Origin: Volvox africanus
Taxonomy: Eukaryota; Chlorophyta; Chlorophyceae; Chlamydomonadales; Volvocaceae
Assembly: GCA_030268105.1 (NCBI GenBank)
Contig: BSDZ01000032.1
Span: 372,001-436,000, forward strand
Length of the DNA: 64,000 nt
Direction: 5' to 3'
This document shows, in pieces, positions 11,552 through 24,194 of this stretch. The notes beneath the pieces were generated by a model that was given only the letters and a program-made list of their open reading frames with translations, was not told the origin of the DNA and made no database searches. The translations under genes and the position numbers were made by a program. The number at the start of each line of letters is the position of its first letter. Position 1 is the first letter of the stretch.

Positions 11552-14500
11552 GGGCTTGCCCGGGTTCCTGTGGAGGGGGCACCACCTGGGATTTCTGAGC
11601 TAACGCGTGGTCGGTGGTCATCCTTACGGCCAGCCGTTAAGGCATTGTTGCCTTGTGTACTTGGACACATCGAACGAGTCATTGCGCGACGCATCACGCT
11701 TGACGGACGCACGGGACTTCTCTGCTTCGACCCGTTGTGTAATTTGTTTACACCTCGCCGTCCCCTATCGTCTATCGATCTGTCTAACCACGTGGTTTTG
11801 TTCATCCCCTCGTCTCTGCGTGAGATGTCGGAACAGTTGGCCATATACAGGAGATGTAGGCGTCAATATCCAGGCACTGCCGCATGTGTATTACTCCCTG
11901 CTTTCTGTCGGCGCAAGGCAGAGGCATCGTTAAGGGGTATGTGGCATGTCCACCGGTTCGAGCCGGGCACCGTTTTGTTTAATGGTGTGGATTGGGAGGG
12001 TACGCTGGCTCCGTGGCCACGCCTATCCTACTCGGTTGACGTTTGGTACGAAGCTCCTGATGGGGGTGCCGTTGGTTACGGACCCGCCTTAAGTGCACTG
12101 ACGTTGTCTGCTGGGCAGTCGCTCGTAGATAACCGTGTCCCTGTGGTTCAGATCGGTTTGAATGGCCGTACTCTGAAGGCACTTGTTGACACCGGTGCCA
12201 GCGACGACTTCATCTCTGTCGCAGAGGTGAACGCGCTGGGGTTGTCCCCAGAGTCGTCTGATTGTCCACAGGTTACCCTTGCTGACGGGGGTAAGCATCC
12301 CATCGTGGGCAGGATTACCCTTAGCCTATCGATAGGCCCTTTGCGTGTTGTGATCCGGCCGTACGTGCTGCAGGGCTTAGCAGAGACTGCACCGTACATA
12401 ATGGGGTCGTCGACATTACGACAGTACCGCGCGCGCATCGACATGGAGACCGCAACCCTGCATATGTGCAAGGGTACTCTGTCGATTAAGGTACCTTTCC
12501 TGTCGTTCGAACATGTCACACCAAAGGAGGGCGAAACTGAGGCGGTGCCTATGGTTAATTTCGCTGTGACCGCAATGGCCGCGCGAATCGAACCAGAGCT
12601 AGTCGGGCGTAAGGAGGCCGTCCGTTTGTTACGGAAGGGTGCCCACGGACTGCTTTTAAGGCCGCGGGTGAGCTGTTGTGTCACCACCGCGCAGATTTCT
12701 GCGGATCCTGAGGTTGAGGCCCTACTGTCGCAGTATGAGGACGTCTTTAAAGATATCCCTGGCCTACCACCTATGCGTCCTGTTGATCACACAATCCCTC
12801 TCATGCCTGGAGCGCAGCCTACGGCCCGGCCAATGTACAGGTTGAGTCCATTGGAACTGGACGAGGTGAAGCGCCAGGTGACGGATTTGCTCGCGAAGGG
12901 TATGATACGCCCCAGCACATCCCCGTATTCTGCACCGATTTTATTTGTCGGTAAGAAGGATGGGACCTTGCGCATGTGCATCGATTACCGGGGGTTGAAT
13001 GCGAATACGATGAAAAATCGCTACCCTTTGCCACGCGTTGACGACCTGTTGGATAAGCTGAAGGGCTCGGCTTATTTTTCCTCAATTGACTTACAACAGG
13101 GCTACAATCAGATTCGCATCGCTGCCTCTGATATCCCGAAAACCGCTTTTCGGACGCCCTTCGGTCACTTTGAGTATACGGTCCTATCGTTTGGTTTGAC
13201 TAATGCCCCTGCAACGTTTCAGGCGGTTATGGACCGAATGTTTAGGCCGTTTATCGACAGGTTCGTTGTTTGCTACCTGGATGACATCTTGGTATATTCT
13301 AAGACGCGCGAGGAGCACTTGGAGCATCTGCGGCTCGTGCTCGACGTTATGAGGCGGGAGCAATTGTTTGCTAAGCGCGCCAAATGCTTTTGGGCGCAGC
13401 CTCAGGTGGAATATTTGGGCCACATTGTGTCGGCCACCGGTGTGAAGATGGACCCGCGGAAGGTCGCCGTGGTTCGCGATTGGCCCGCGCCTCAGAACCT
13501 CACGGAGCTGCGTAAGTTCCTTGGCTTGACCAATTATTTCCGAAAGTTCATTGAAAAATATTCCATCATTGCGGCCCCGCTTACTAACTTAACTCGCAAA
13601 GGCGTTTTCGTTTCGCTCGAGTCGTGGACGTCGCAATGCCAGCGGGCATTCGAAGAGCTCAAACGAATCATTGCCGAAGATGTCACCCTTGCATTCCCTG
13701 ATTACTCGTTGCCATTTCGTGTTGAGGTAGTGTCTGATGCCTCAATATTTGGAAGCGGCGCTGTATTGTTACAGGAAGGGCGACCGATCGCCTTCACGAG
13801 TAAGAAGTTTTCTGGTGCGGAGATTCGCTACACCACCGGGGAACAGGAGCTTCTGGCCGTGCTGCATGCTTTAAAGGAATGGCGCTGTTACCTCGAGGGA
13901 CGCCCGTTTACTTTAAAGACTGACCACAAGCCCCTAACGTTTTTGCAAAGCGTTCCGACGTTGAACCGCCGTCAAGCTAGGTGGATGGAATATCTAGCTA
14001 GGTTCAACTGCACCTGGGAGTATATTTCTGGTAAATTGAATATTGCCGATGCTCTCAGTCGACATCCGTCGCTACACGCTGCAATTTTGGCAGCGCCCGT
14101 CGTGCGGCCGCGTAGCGAGGAGGTACCGATCGCGACGGACCTCGCGAAGCGGTTGAAGGTTGCCTACAACGCAGACGCCTGGTTCGCGGACCCGGCTAAT
14201 GTAGAAAACCTTCGCAAGCAGAATGGCCTTTGGCTACGGACGGAGGGTGCAGCTACGCAAATCGTCGTTCCGAACGACGACGCGCTACGCTACGACATCC
14301 TTCCACGAGGACCCGTTAGCAGGACACCCTGGTAGCAAGCGATTGATCGACTTGGTGCAACGTTCCTTTTGGTGGCCTCGTTTGGCTAAGGATGCGGCGA
14401 ACTTCGTCCAGACATGCAGTCTTTGCCAGCGCAATAAGGCTTTGTCCGGTAAGGGCCATGGGTTGTTGCAACCGTTGCCTGTCCCGGATGCGCCTTGGGA

Positions 14501-15605
14501 AAGTGTTTCCATGGACTTCGTAGTCGCGCTGCCCAAAACTGAGGGGGGATACGATGCGGTGTTCGTAATGGTCGATCGTCTGACTAAGATGGTTCACCTA
14601 GCACCATGCACATCATCCTGCACGGCTGAGCAAACTGCACGTTTGTTTTTCGATAATGTGGTTCGGTTACACGGGATTCCCAAAAATGTGATCTCGGACC
14701 GCGGTGGACAGTTCACGTCTAAGTTTTGGGAAGCGCTCTGCAAACTAGTTGGCATGCGCGTCAACCTGAGCACGGCGTATCACCCGCAGACTGATGGTCA
14801 AACCGAACGCACAAACCGCACGTTGGGTGATATGTTGCGCAATTATGCTGGTCGCACACCACTCGTTTGGGATACGTATTTGACTGAGGCAGAATTCGCG
14901 CTTAACAATGCTGTTAACCGCTCTACAGGCAAAAGTCCGTTCTTTCTTAACTACGGATTTCATCCCGCGCTACCCGTGTGGCGTGAGTTGGAAGTGAATG
15001 TGCCTGCTGCTAAACTTTTTGCCAAGTCTTTTATGTCCCGAATCACAGACGCTAAGTCGTGTTTGGACGCGGCGCAGCAACGAACGACGGAATACTATAA
15101 CAAATCCAAGCAGGATGTGACGTTTTCGGAGGGGCAACTCGTGTTGCTAAGCACCAAGAACTTGCGTTCCTTGGCCGACGGATCCCGAAAACTCTTACCC
15201 CGCTGGATTGGTCCGTATCCTGTCGTGCGCATGGTTGGGAATGTGGCTGTGGAGCTTGCATTGCCCACTGATATGACCATTCACCCCACGTTTCACGTAT
15301 CGCTTGTTCGTCCGTATCGTAGTACGGAACCCGTCCCTGAGCCTGCTAACGCCCCCGCAGCGATCGAACCAGTTCCCGAGACCTGGATCGCTGGTAAACA
15401 GAAGTTTTACGATGTGGAGCGGGTGTTAGATTATCGCGCGCGTCATGTGGGCCGACACCGACGTAAGCGAACAGTACACGAGTACTTGGTTAAGTGGACA
15501 GGGTATACCGACGAGCACAACTCATGGGAACCGGCACGCAACTTCTCACAGGACATGAAACCCCTGCTCGAAGAAGCCCGCAAACGTGCCACGCAAGCCC
15601 AATGA
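11552..15605 (+). pseudogene. gypsy B pol with 8-bp frameshift deletion
   Basis: In frame with gag after the UAG, with no ATG near its start. It carries protease DTGAS, RT YLDD and RNase H, then a frame break near 14300, where CATCCTTCCACG replaces a version eight bases longer in A, C and F. The first frame closes at 14335. Integrase and chromodomain continue in the other frame (readable from 14223) to TGA at 15605. The break falls just before the HHCC finger of integrase, so a Gag-Pol from this copy would lack integrase. D and E carry the same deletion. Confidence 0.92.
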
Positions 15606-15648
15606 CCCCTGCAGTCGATGCTGTATGATGCAGCGAGGACGCTGCATA

Positions 15649-15664
15649 CGGGAGGGGGGATAAT
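15649..15664 (+). other. Polypurine tract, gypsy B
   Basis: CGGGAGGGGGGATAAT, 43 bp after the pol stop and directly before the LTR. The short gap leaves no room for an env-like gene. Confidence 0.85.
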
Positions 15665-16488
15665 TGTTGTGCTACGGTTCATTTCCCGCCAACGCGTAGG
15701 TCGACGTGATCCTACGAGGCGAAGTGTTTTTGTGATGAACGCATTACATATGAATGAATCTGCATGATATAAATGTATTCGCATACATTTATATATGCAT
15801 CTGGCATGTTGTCATTATCCATCGCGACATCGCATCATGGCAAATCTGCCTAGCATGCATGAATGACCGAATCATTGAAGTGCGCATTATGCTCGTGCTA
15901 CGAAACGATAAGTAATATTATCTGATATAATATTACTTCATTAAAGCACACGTTGAGAGCGCCGCACTCGTCGCGATGCATGCCCTGCAACCGGATATCG
16001 TTATCCGGACCCTTGCATCATGCGAATGCCGGAAAGGCTTATACTTTGTTATGCGTAGACATCGCCTATACGCAGTAGGGTTGTCACATCTAGGATCGGC
16101 CTCCTAATGTGAATCGTACGGCACTGCAATGCTGCGAGTATAACAGATGCAAGGATGGCTAAGCTAGACAAGACATTCGATACCGGAGAACACTTGTGTG
16201 TTCTACATTACTATTGCTATACGATATTCTACTTAGCCCGAGCTAAGCCTGAACTTCGCTAATCACCACCGCGTGATGATTGCTTGCTTCCGGCGCTGAC
16301 GGCGATTTCGTCCATTGCATCATTCCGATCTGTAAGACCATAAGTTATATCTCTCTTCGTCTTGAAGTCTTCCGCTGTCTCTGTTTGCTCCCGCTTGCCT
16401 TGCTGTACTTGCAAGTGCTCGCGCATCGGTGTCGAAAGTGTCCAGACATGCAGATACTTATGAGCAAACGCGAACGAGAGGTACAACA
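15665..16488 (+). repeat. gypsy LTR shared by B and D
   Basis: 824 bp, TGTTGTGC to GGTACAACA. It is followed at once by primer site and leader sequence, so it serves as 3' LTR of B and 5' LTR of D. This one-LTR-between-two-internals layout marks a tandem array formed by recombination between LTRs. Confidence 0.93.
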
Positions 16489-16714
16489 ATTTGGTATCGA
16501 GACAGGTTCGTTGCCTAACTGTCTCTCTTTGTCTAATCGGAAGTAGGTTCTTTCTATGGCGAGTTCCAGCGACGAACCACGAGGACCGCTAGATACTTTT
16601 GCCGAAGACTAGGCCGCGCCGTTTTGGACGCCGCCGCTTCCGGTTTGTAATTGTTTAATTGCTTTTGCTTAGATTGCTGCACTTGTTGTGTAAGTGTACG
16701 CTCTGAGTCGCAGG
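16489..16714 (+). other. gypsy D leader, first part, with primer site
   Basis: Primer site TTTGGTATCGAGACAGG at 16490-16506, then leader matching 9868 onward. It is interrupted after GCAGG by element C and resumes at 24195. The last five bases (16710-16714, GCAGG) are the left target-site duplication of C. Confidence 0.88.
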
Positions 16715-17540
16715 TGTTGTACCTCTCGTTCGCGTTTGCTCATGAGTATCTGCACGTCTGGAGACTATCGACACCGATGCGCGAGCACTTGCAAGTACAG
16801 CAAGGCAAGCGAGAGCAAACAGAGACAGCGGAAGACTTCAAGACGAAGAGAGATATAACTTACAGTATTACGGATCAGAACGATGCAATGGACGAAATCG
16901 CCGTCAGCGCCGGAAGCAAGCAATCATCACGCGGCGGTGATTAGCGAAGTTCAGGCTTTAGCTCGGGCTAAGTAGAATATCGTATAGTAATAGTAATGTA
17001 GAACACACAAGTGTTCTCCGGTATCGAATGTCTTGTCTAGCTTAGCCGTCCTCGCATCTGTTATACTCGCAGCATCGCAGTGCCGTACGATTCACATCAG
17101 GAGGCCGATCCTAGATGTGACAACCCTACTGCGTCTAGGCGATGTCTACGTATAACAATCGTATAAGCCTTTCCGGCATTCGCATGATGCAAGGGTCCGG
17201 ATAACGATATCCGGTTGCAGGGCATGCATCGCGACGAGTGCGGCGCTCTCAACGTGTGCTTTAATGAAGTAATATTATATCAGATAATATTACTTATCGT
17301 TTCGTAGCACGAGCATAATGCGCACTTCAATGATTAGGTCATTCATGCATGCTAGGCGGATTTGCCATGGTGCGATGTCGCGATGGATAATGACAACATG
17401 CCAGATGCATATATAAATGTATGCGAATACATTTATATCATGCAGATTCATTCATATGTAATGCGTTCATCACAAAAGCACTTCGACTCATAGGATCGCG
17501 TCGACCTACGCGTCGACGGGAAATGAACCGTAGCACAACA
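16715..17540 (-). repeat. gypsy C 3' LTR
   Basis: 826 bp. It contains two perfect AT-rich inverted repeats: 17267-17295 (12-bp arms, 5-base loop) and 17411-17438 (12-bp arms, 4-base loop). There are shorter ones at GAACAC/GTGTTC and CCGGATA/TATCCGG. The second palindrome includes a TATAAATG that could act as core promoter, though this is unproven. Confidence 0.94.
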
Positions 17541-17556
17541 ATTATCCCCCCTCCCG
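17541..17556 (-). other. Polypurine tract, gypsy C
   Basis: Same purine run (GGGAGGGGGGATAAT on the element strand) next to the 3' LTR. Confidence 0.85.
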
Positions 17557-17599
17557 TATGCAGCGTCCTCGCTGCATCATACAGCATCGACTGCAGGGG

Positions 17600-20500
17600 T
17601 CATTGGGCTTGTGTGGCACGTTTGCGGGCTTCTTCGAGCAGGGGTTTCATGTCCTGTGAGAAGTTGCGTGCCGGTTCCCATGAGTTGTGCTCGTCGGTAT
17701 ACCCTGTCCACTTAACCAAGTACTCGTGTACTGTTCGCTTACGTCGGTGTCGGCCCACACGACGCGCGCGATAATCTAACACCCGCTCCACATCGTAAAA
17801 CTTCTGTTTACCAGCGATCCAGGTCTCGAGAACTGGTTCGATCGCTGCGGGGGCGTTAGCAGGCTCAGGGACGGGTTCCGTACCACGATACGGACGAACA
17901 AGCGATACGTGAAACGTGGGATGAATGGGCATATCAGCGGGCAATGCAAGCTCCACAGCCACATTCCCAACCATGCGCACGACAGGATACGGACCAATCC
18001 AGCGGGGTAAGAGTTTTCGGGATCCGTCGGCCAAGGAACGCAAGTTCTTGGTGCTTAGCAACACGAGTTGCCCTTCCGAAAACGTCACATCCTGCTTGGA
18101 TTTGTTGTAGTATTCTGTCGTTCGTTGCTGCGCCGCGTCCAAACACGACTTCGCGTCTGTGATTCGGGACATAAAAGACTTGGCAAAGAGTTTAGCAGCA
18201 GGCACGTTCACTTCCAACTCACGCCACACGGGTAGCGCGGGATGAAACCCGTAGTTAAGAAAGAACGGACTTTTGCCTGTAGAGCGGTTAACAGCGTTGT
18301 TAAGCGCGAATTCTGCCGCAGTCAAATATGTATCCCAAACAAGTGGTGTGCGACCAGCATAATTGCGCAGCATATCACCCAACGTGCGGTTTGTGCGTTC
18401 GGTTTGACCATCAGTCTGCGGGTGATACGCTGTGCTCAGGTTGACGCGCATGCCAACTAGTTTGCAGAGCGCTTCCCAAAACTTAGACGTGAACTGTCCA
18501 CCGCGGTCCGAGATCACATTTTTGGGAACCCCGTGTAACCGAACCACATTATCGAAAAACAAACGTGCGGTTTGCTCAGCCGTGCAGGATGATGTGCATG
18601 GTGCTAGGTGAACCATCTTAGTCAGACGATCGACCATTACGAACACCGCATCGTATCCCCCCTCAGTTTTGGGCAGCGCGACTACGAAGTCCATGGAAAC
18701 ACTTTCCCAAGGCGCATCCGGGACAGGCAACGGTTGCAACAACCCATGGCCCTTACCGGACAAAGCCTTATTGCGCTGGCACAGACTGCATGTCTGGACG
18801 AAGTTCGCCGCATCCTTAGCCAAACGAGGCCACCAAAAGGAACGTTGCACCAAGTCGATCAATCGCTTGCTACCAGGGTGTCCTGCTAACGGGTCCTCGT
18901 GGAACCGCGCAAGGATGTCGTAGCGTAGCGCGTCGTCGTTCGGAACGACGATTTGCGTAGCTGCACCCTCCGTCCGTAGCCAAAGGCCATTCTGCTTGCG
19001 AAGGTTTTCTACATTAGCCGGGTCCGCGAACCAGGCGTCTACGTTGTAGGCAACCTTCAACCGCTCCGCGAGGTCCGTCGCGATCGGAACCTCCTCGCTA
19101 CGCGGCCGCACGACGGGCGCTGCCAAAATTGCAGCGTGTAGCGACGGATGTCGACTGAGAGCATCGGCAATATTCAATTTACCAGTAATATACTCCCAGG
19201 TGCAGTTGAACCTAGCTAGATATTCCATCCATCTAGCTTGACGGCGGTTCAACGTCGGAACGCTTTGCAAAAACGTTAGGGGCTTGTGGTCAGTCTTTAA
19301 AGTAAACGGGCGTCCCTCGAGGTAACAGCGCCATTCCTTTAAAGCATGCAGCACGGCCAGAAGCTCCTGTTCCCCGGTGGTGTAGCGAATCTCCGCACCA
19401 GAAAATTTCTTACTCGTGAAGGCGATCGGTCGCCCTTCCTGTAACAATACAGCGCCGCTTCCAAATATTGAGGCATCAGACACTACCTCAACACGAAATG
19501 GCAACGAGTAATCAGGGAATGCAAGGGTGACATCTTCGGCAACGATTCGTTTGAGCTCTTCGAATGCCCGCTGGCATTGCGACGTCCACGACTCGAGCGA
19601 AACGAAAACGCCTTTGCGAGTTAAGTTAGTAAGCGGGGCCGCAATGATGGAATATTTTTCAATGAACTTCCGGAAATAATTGGTCAAGCCAAGGAACTTA
19701 CGCAGTTCCGTGAGGTTCTGAGGCGCGGGCCAATCGCGAACCACGGCGACCTTCCGCGGGTCCATCTTCACACCGGTGGCCGACACAATGTGGCCCAAAT
19801 ATTCCACCTGAGGCTGCGCCCAAAAGCATTTGGCGCGTTTAGCAAACAATTGCTCCCGCCTCATAACGTCGAGCACGAGCCGCAGATGCTCCAAGTGCTC
19901 CTCGCGCGTCTTAGAATATACCAAGATGTCATCCAGGTAGCAAACAACGAACCTGTCGATAAACGGCCTAAACATTCGATCCATAACCGCCTGAAACGTC
20001 GCAGGGGCATTAGTCAAACCAAACGATAGAACCGTATACTCAAAGTGACCGAAGGGCGTCCGAAAAGCGGTTTTCGGGATATCAGAGGCAGCGATGCGAA
20101 TCTGATTGTAGCCCTGTTGTAAGTCAATTGAGGAAAAATAAGCCGAGCCCTTCAGCTTATCCAACAGGTCGTCCACGCGTGGCAAAGGGTAGCGATTTTT
20201 CACCGTATTCGCATTTAACCCCCGGTAATCAATGCACATGCGCAAGGTCCCATCCTTCTTACCGACAAACAAAATCGGTGCAGAATACGGGGATGTGCTG
20301 GGGCGTATCATACCCTTCGCGAGCAAATCCGTCACCTGGCGCTTCACCTCGTCCAGTTCCAATGGACTCAACCTGTACATTGGCCGGGCCGTAGGCTGCG
20401 CTCCAGGCATGAGAGGGATTGTGTGATCAACAGGACGCATAGGTGGTAGCCCAGGGATATCTTTAAAGACGTCCTCATACTGCGACAGTAGGGCCTCAAC

Positions 20501-21661
20501 CTCAGGATCCACAGAAATCTGCGCGGTGGTGACACAACAGCTCACCCGCGGCCTTAAAAGCAGTCCGTGGGCACCCTTCCGTAACAAACGGACGGCCTCC
20601 TTACGCCCGACTAGCTCTGGTTCGATTCGCGCGGCCATTGCGGTCACAGCGAAATTAACCATAGGCACCGCCTCAGCTTCGCCCTCCTTTGGTGTGACAT
20701 ATTCGAACGACAGGAAAGGTACCTTAATCGACAGAGTACCCTTGCACATATGCAGGGTTGCGGTCTCCATGTCGATGCGCGCGCGGTACTGTCGTAATGT
20801 CGACGACCCCATTATGTACGGTGCAGTCTCTGCTAAGCCCTGCAGCACGTACGGCCGGGTCACAACACGCAAAGGGCCTAACGATAGGCTAAGGGTAATC
20901 CTGCCCACGATGGGATGCTTACCCCCGTCAGCAAGGGTAACCTGTGTACAATCAGACGACTCTGGGGACAACCCCAGCGCATTCACCTCTGCGACAGAGA
21001 TGAAGTCGTCGCTGGCACCGGTGTCAACAAGTGCCTTCAGAGTACGGCCATTCAAACCGATCTGAACCACAGGGACACGGTTATCTACGAGCGACTGCCC
21101 AGCAGACAACGTCAGTGCACTTAAGGCGGGCCCGTAACCAACGGCACCCCCATCAGGAGCTTCGTACCAAACGTCAACCGAGTAGGATAGGTGTGGCCAC
21201 GGAGCCAACGTACCCTCCCGATCCACACCATTAAACAAAACGGTGCCCGGCTCGAACCGGTGGACATGCCGCATACCCCTTAACGATGCCTCTGCCTTGC
21301 GCCGATAGAAAGCGGGGAGTAATACACATGCGGCAGTGCCTGGATATTGACGCCTACACCTCCTGTACATGGCCAACTGTTCCGACATCTCACGCAGAGA
21401 CGAGGGGATGAACAAAACCACGTGGTTAGACAGATCGATAGACGACAGGGGACGGCGAGGTGTAAACAAATTACACAACGGGTCGAAGCAGAGAAGTCCC
21501 GTGCGTCCGTCAAGCGTGATGCGTCGCGCAATGACTCGCTCGATGTGTCCAAGTACACAAGGCAACAATGCCTTAACGGCTGGCCGTAAGGATGACCACC
21601 GACCACACGTTAGTTCAGAAAACCCAGGTAGAGCCCCCTCCGCAGGAACCCGGGCAAGCCC
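17600..21661 (-). CDS. gypsy C Pol: protease, RT, RNase H, integrase, chromodomain
   Basis: Open from the codon after the gag UAG to TGA (1353 codons). Numbered from TTG at 21568: aspartic protease LVDTGAS near 180; RT with YLDD near 544; RNase H with VVSDAS near 700, then [15 protein letters not shown] and KTDHKPLTF; integrase H/H/C/C finger (GHPGSK to CSLCQRNK), catalytic D near 959 (SMDFVV), D near 1020 (ISDRGG), E near 1057 (QTERTNRT); GPY/F-like WIGPYPVV; chromodomain near 1255-1305 with [17 protein letters not shown]. The chromodomain places it among chromoviruses, where it can direct integration to marked chromatin. There is no ATG near the start, and a GTG present in A, B and E is GCG here, so synthesis as Gag-Pol by UAG readthrough is the simplest reading. 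Confidence 0.94.
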   Translation of the reverse strand, partial: GLARVPAEGALPGFSELTCGRWSSLRPAVKALLPCVLGHIERVIARRITLDGRTGLLCFDPLCNLFTPRRPLSSIDLSNHVVLFIPSSLREMSEQLAMYRRCRRQYPGTAACVLLPAFYRRKAEASLRGMRHVHRFEPGTVLFNGVDREGTLAPWPHLSYSVDVWYEAPDGGAVGYGPALSALTLSAGQSLVDNRVPVVQIGLNGRTLKALVDTGASDDFISVAEVNALGLSPESSDCTQVTLADGGKHPIVGRITLSLSLGPLRVVTRPYVLQGLAETAPYIMGSSTLRQYRARIDMETATLHMCKGTLSIKVPFLSFEYVTPKEGEAEAVPMVNFAVTAMAARIEPELVGRKEAVRLLRKGAHGLLLRPRVSCCVTTAQISVDPEVEALLSQYEDVFKDIPGLPPMRPVDHTIPLMPGAQPTARPMYRLSPLELDEVKRQVTDLLAKGMIRPSTSPYSAPILFVGKKDGTLRMCIDYRGLNANTVKNRYPLPRVDDLLDKLKGSAYFSSIDLQQGYNQIRIAASDIPKTAFRTPFGHFEYTVLSFGLTNAPATFQAVMDRMFRPFIDRFVVCYLDDILVYSKTREEHLEHLRLVLDVMRREQLFAKRAKCFWAQPQVEYLGHIVSATGVKMDPRKVAVVRDWPAPQNLTELRKFLGLTNYFRKFIEKYSIIAAPLTNLTRKGVFVSLESWTSQCQRAFEELKRIVAEDVTLAFPDYSLPFRVEVVSDASIFGSGAVLLQEGRPIAFTSKKFSGAEIRYTTGEQELLAVLHALKEWRCYLEGRPFTLKTDHKPLTFLQSVPTLNRRQARWMEYLARFNCTWEYITGKLNIADALSRHPSLHAAILAAPVVRPRSEEVPIATDLAERLKVAYNVDAWFADPANVENLRKQNGLWLRTEGAATQIVVPNDDALRYDILARFHEDPLAGHPGSKRLIDLVQRSFWWPRLAKDAANFVQTCSLCQRNKALSGKGHGLLQPLPVPDAPWESVSMDFVVALPKTEGGYDAVFVMVDRLTKMVHLAPCTSSCTAEQTARLFFDNVVRLHGVPKNVISDRGGQFTSKFWEALCKLVGMRVNLSTAYHPQTDGQTERTNRTLGDMLRNYAGRTPLVWDTYLTAAEFALNNAVNRSTGKSPFFLNYGFHPALPVWRELEVNVPAAKLFAKSFMSRITDAKSCLDAAQQRTTEYYNKSKQDVTFSEGQLVLLSTKNLRSLADGSRKLLPRWIGPYPVVRMVGNVAVELALPADMPIHPTFHVSLVRPYRGTEPVPEPANAPAAIEPVLETWIAGKQKFYDVERVLDYRARRVGRHRRKRTVHEYLVKWTGYTDEHNSWEPARNFSQDMKPLLEEARKRATQAQ

Positions 21662-22897
21662 CTATTTCGGCTGAGGTACAAACGGCGGCATTAGAGGGCA
21701 ATCCTTCGTAGAATGGCTCTCCGCACACCGTAGACAAACGTTGGCCAATTTTCGACGCTCGAATTCGGAACGATTGCAATTCCATTTTGGCATAAATGTG
21801 TCGTCCGTACGAGTACGCTTCGCGTTGGGGTCGGAACGCTGTGCGGCTGCCGACGACGGCGCACCACCACGCTTCCTGTTCCTAGCTGGGTCCGAGCTCG
21901 GACCTGCCCCTCCTGTACCACGGACACCCGAGCTAGCGCCCCCGCGCGCCTTGCGTTGCCCGTTGCTGCGTCGCGTCGCGGCAGTAGGCGTGGGGCGGGT
22001 CGCGCCGAGGTCCTGGTCGAGAGCCACAGCTTCCCCAAGCGGATCCTGCACTTGCACGGCATTTGCACGAGGGGCAGACTTGACTTCTTCCTCGCCGGCA
22101 AGAAGTCGTATCTCCGCGCCCTTAGCAAAAGCGACCAACGCGTCATACGACTTGATCTGCGCTCCAACCAAGTCAGTGGCGCACCATTTAGCCAAAAGTT
22201 TCGTTAGGCCTCGCCTAAACCAAAAGACACGCTCAGATTCGGTGAGGTCAGCAATGGGAGTCACTAGTGCTTCAAAGCGTGACTGGTACGCAGGTACATT
22301 TTCATCCCGACGCATGTGGTAGCTACCCGCTGCCAAAACGTTACGAGCTTCCACATCGCGTGCTTGAACCTCAGTAGCGAATCGTGCGAGCAAAGCGACG
22401 ACTAACTCGTCAAAAGTATAGCTGCCCCGGGCGTTGGTCCAATTGCGATACCAGTCCTTCGCTGCGCCCTCGAGGGTGTTACCAACGAAGAGACACCTGA
22501 TACCGTCATTGTCGCCACCATGAACAGCTTGGAGGTACTTTTTAGCGTCACGCACGTACGCACGAGTTGCATCGGCTATGCTATGCCCTGGTGTCTTGTC
22601 GGTCAGCGAAATATTGAGCCTAGGAACGGGAATCGACAATCTCATCACCTCAGGGATGTCATCATGCCCTCGAGCTTGAGGTAATGGCAGAACCCTTGGT
22701 CCAGCAGTGTTGTCCATATTCGTGTTCACTGCTGAATGCGGCACAATTAAGTGAGCAGGGGTCTGAAGGAAAAGGGGCTCTTGAGTGGCTCGCGCGCCAA
22801 CAGTCTCAAGACCTCTATCCGGCGCTCTAGCAGCTACAACGAAATCGGGTTGGCTAGCTAGGCTAGTGTGCGGCGTATCGTCGTGTTCCGCGGACAT
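21662..22897 (-). CDS. gypsy C Gag
   Basis: 411 codons, ATG 22897 to TAG. Gag core about 110-230, basic Ser/Gly/Arg-rich tail, knuckle CLRCAESHSTKDC (N to S against other copies) with all zinc ligands kept. In frame with pol across the UAG. Confidence 0.94.
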   Translation of the reverse strand: MSAEHDDTPHTSLASQPDFVVAARAPDRGLETVGARATQEPLFLQTPAHLIVPHSAVNTNMDNTAGPRVLPLPQARGHDDIPEVMRLSIPVPRLNISLTDKTPGHSIADATRAYVRDAKKYLQAVHGGDNDGIRCLFVGNTLEGAAKDWYRNWTNARGSYTFDELVVALLARFATEVQARDVEARNVLAAGSYHMRRDENVPAYQSRFEALVTPIADLTESERVFWFRRGLTKLLAKWCATDLVGAQIKSYDALVAFAKGAEIRLLAGEEEVKSAPRANAVQVQDPLGEAVALDQDLGATRPTPTAATRRSNGQRKARGGASSGVRGTGGAGPSSDPARNRKRGGAPSSAAAQRSDPNAKRTRTDDTFMPKWNCNRSEFERRKLANVCLRCAESHSTKDCPLMPPFVPQPK

Positions 22898-23363
22898 GGA
22901 GCACGAAACGATACCCTAGTTTTGCGTAATAGAAGCCGACTTCTATCGCAAAGGCAAGAGTACAAAGCGATTCGGTGAGCCTACCGACAGTACTCTTGAG
23001 AAGATTCAGCAAACTCAGCAAGTAATTGCCCAGCTGAGTCCTGATCTCCGTAGTTTGGGCAATGAGAGTCGCCAACTGGTCCGGACGAACGCCGGTCTCA
23101 GTCGCCGCGGCAAGCAATGCCGGTGCACTGAGATTACCTGCGACTCAGAGCGTACACTTACACAACAAGTGCAGCAATCTAAGTAAAAGCAATTAAACAA
23201 TTACAAACCGGAAGCGGCGGCGTCCAAAACGGCGCGGCCTAAGTCTTCGGCAAAAGTATCTAGCGGTCCTCGTGGTTCGTCGCTGGAACTCGCCATAGAA
23301 AGAACCTACTTCCGATTAGACAAAGAGAGACAGTTAGGCAACGAACCTGTCTCGATACCAAAT
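22898..23363 (-). other. gypsy C leader and primer site
   Basis: Leader of about 466 bp. The primer site (CCTGTCTCGATACCAAA on the plus strand, 23346-23362) sits one base inside the 5' LTR. No coding call. Confidence 0.8.
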
Positions 23364-24189
23364 TGTTGTACCTCTCGTTCGCGTTTGCTCATGAGTATCT
23401 GCACGTCTGGAGACTATCGACACCGATGCGCGAGCACTTGCAAGTACAGCAAGGCAAGCGAGAGCAAACAGAGACAGCGGAAGACTTCAAGACGAAGAGA
23501 GATATAACTTACAGTATTACGGATCAGAACGATGCAATGGACGAAATCGCCGTCAGCGCCGGAAGCAAGCAATCATCACGCGGCGGTGATTAGCGAAGTT
23601 CAGGCTTTAGCTCGGGCTAAGTAGAATATCGTATAGTAATAGTAATGTAGAACACACAAGTGTTCTCCGGTATCGAATGTCTTGTCTAGCTTAGCCGTCC
23701 TCGCATCTGTTATACTCGCAGCATCGCAGTGCCGTACGATTCACATCAGGAGGCCGATCCTAGATGTGACAACCCTACTGCGTCTAGGCGATGTCTACGT
23801 ATAACAATCGTATAAGCCTTTCCGGCATTCGCATGATGCAAGGGTCCGGATAACGATATCCGGTTGCAGGGCATGCATCGCGACGAGTGCGGCGCTCTCA
23901 ACGTGTGCTTTAATGAAGTAATATTATATCAGATAATATTACTTATCGTTTCGTAGCACGAGCATAATGCGCACTTCAATGATTAGGTCATTCATGCATG
24001 CTAGGCGGATTTGCCATGGTGCGATGTCGCGATGGATAATGACAACATGCCAGATGCATATATAAATGTATGCGAATACATTTATATCATGCAGATTCAT
24101 TCATATGTAATGCGTTCATCACAAAAGCACTTCGACTCATAGGATCGCGTCGACCTACGCGTCGACGGGAAATGAACCGTAGCACAACA
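23364..24189 (-). repeat. gypsy C 5' LTR
   Basis: 826 bp, reads the same as 16715-17540 at every position I compared. LTR identity implies recent insertion. Confidence 0.94.
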
Positions 24190-24194
24190 GCAGG

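Larger units (their letters stand above)
16715..24189 (-). mobile_element. Ty3/gypsy chromovirus, copy C: full length, apparently intact
   Basis: 7475 bp, minus strand, with two 826-bp LTRs that look identical by eye, primer site, gag, UAG, an uninterrupted pol and polypurine tract. It is flanked by GCAGG at 16710-16714 and 24190-24194. It lies inside the leader of D in opposite orientation, so it is younger than D. No nonsense or frameshift lesion was seen. It is the reference copy for the family and the best candidate for an active element. Confidence 0.95.

Noticed and set aside
14223..15605. Integrase-chromodomain of B, D and E as a separate gene, or reached by programmed frameshifting
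   Set aside because: A, C and F have the two parts in one frame with eight more bases. The split is a deletion, not a designed gene boundary.
15606..15664. env-like gene between pol and the 3' LTR
   Set aside because: Only 43 bp separate the pol stop from the polypurine tract.
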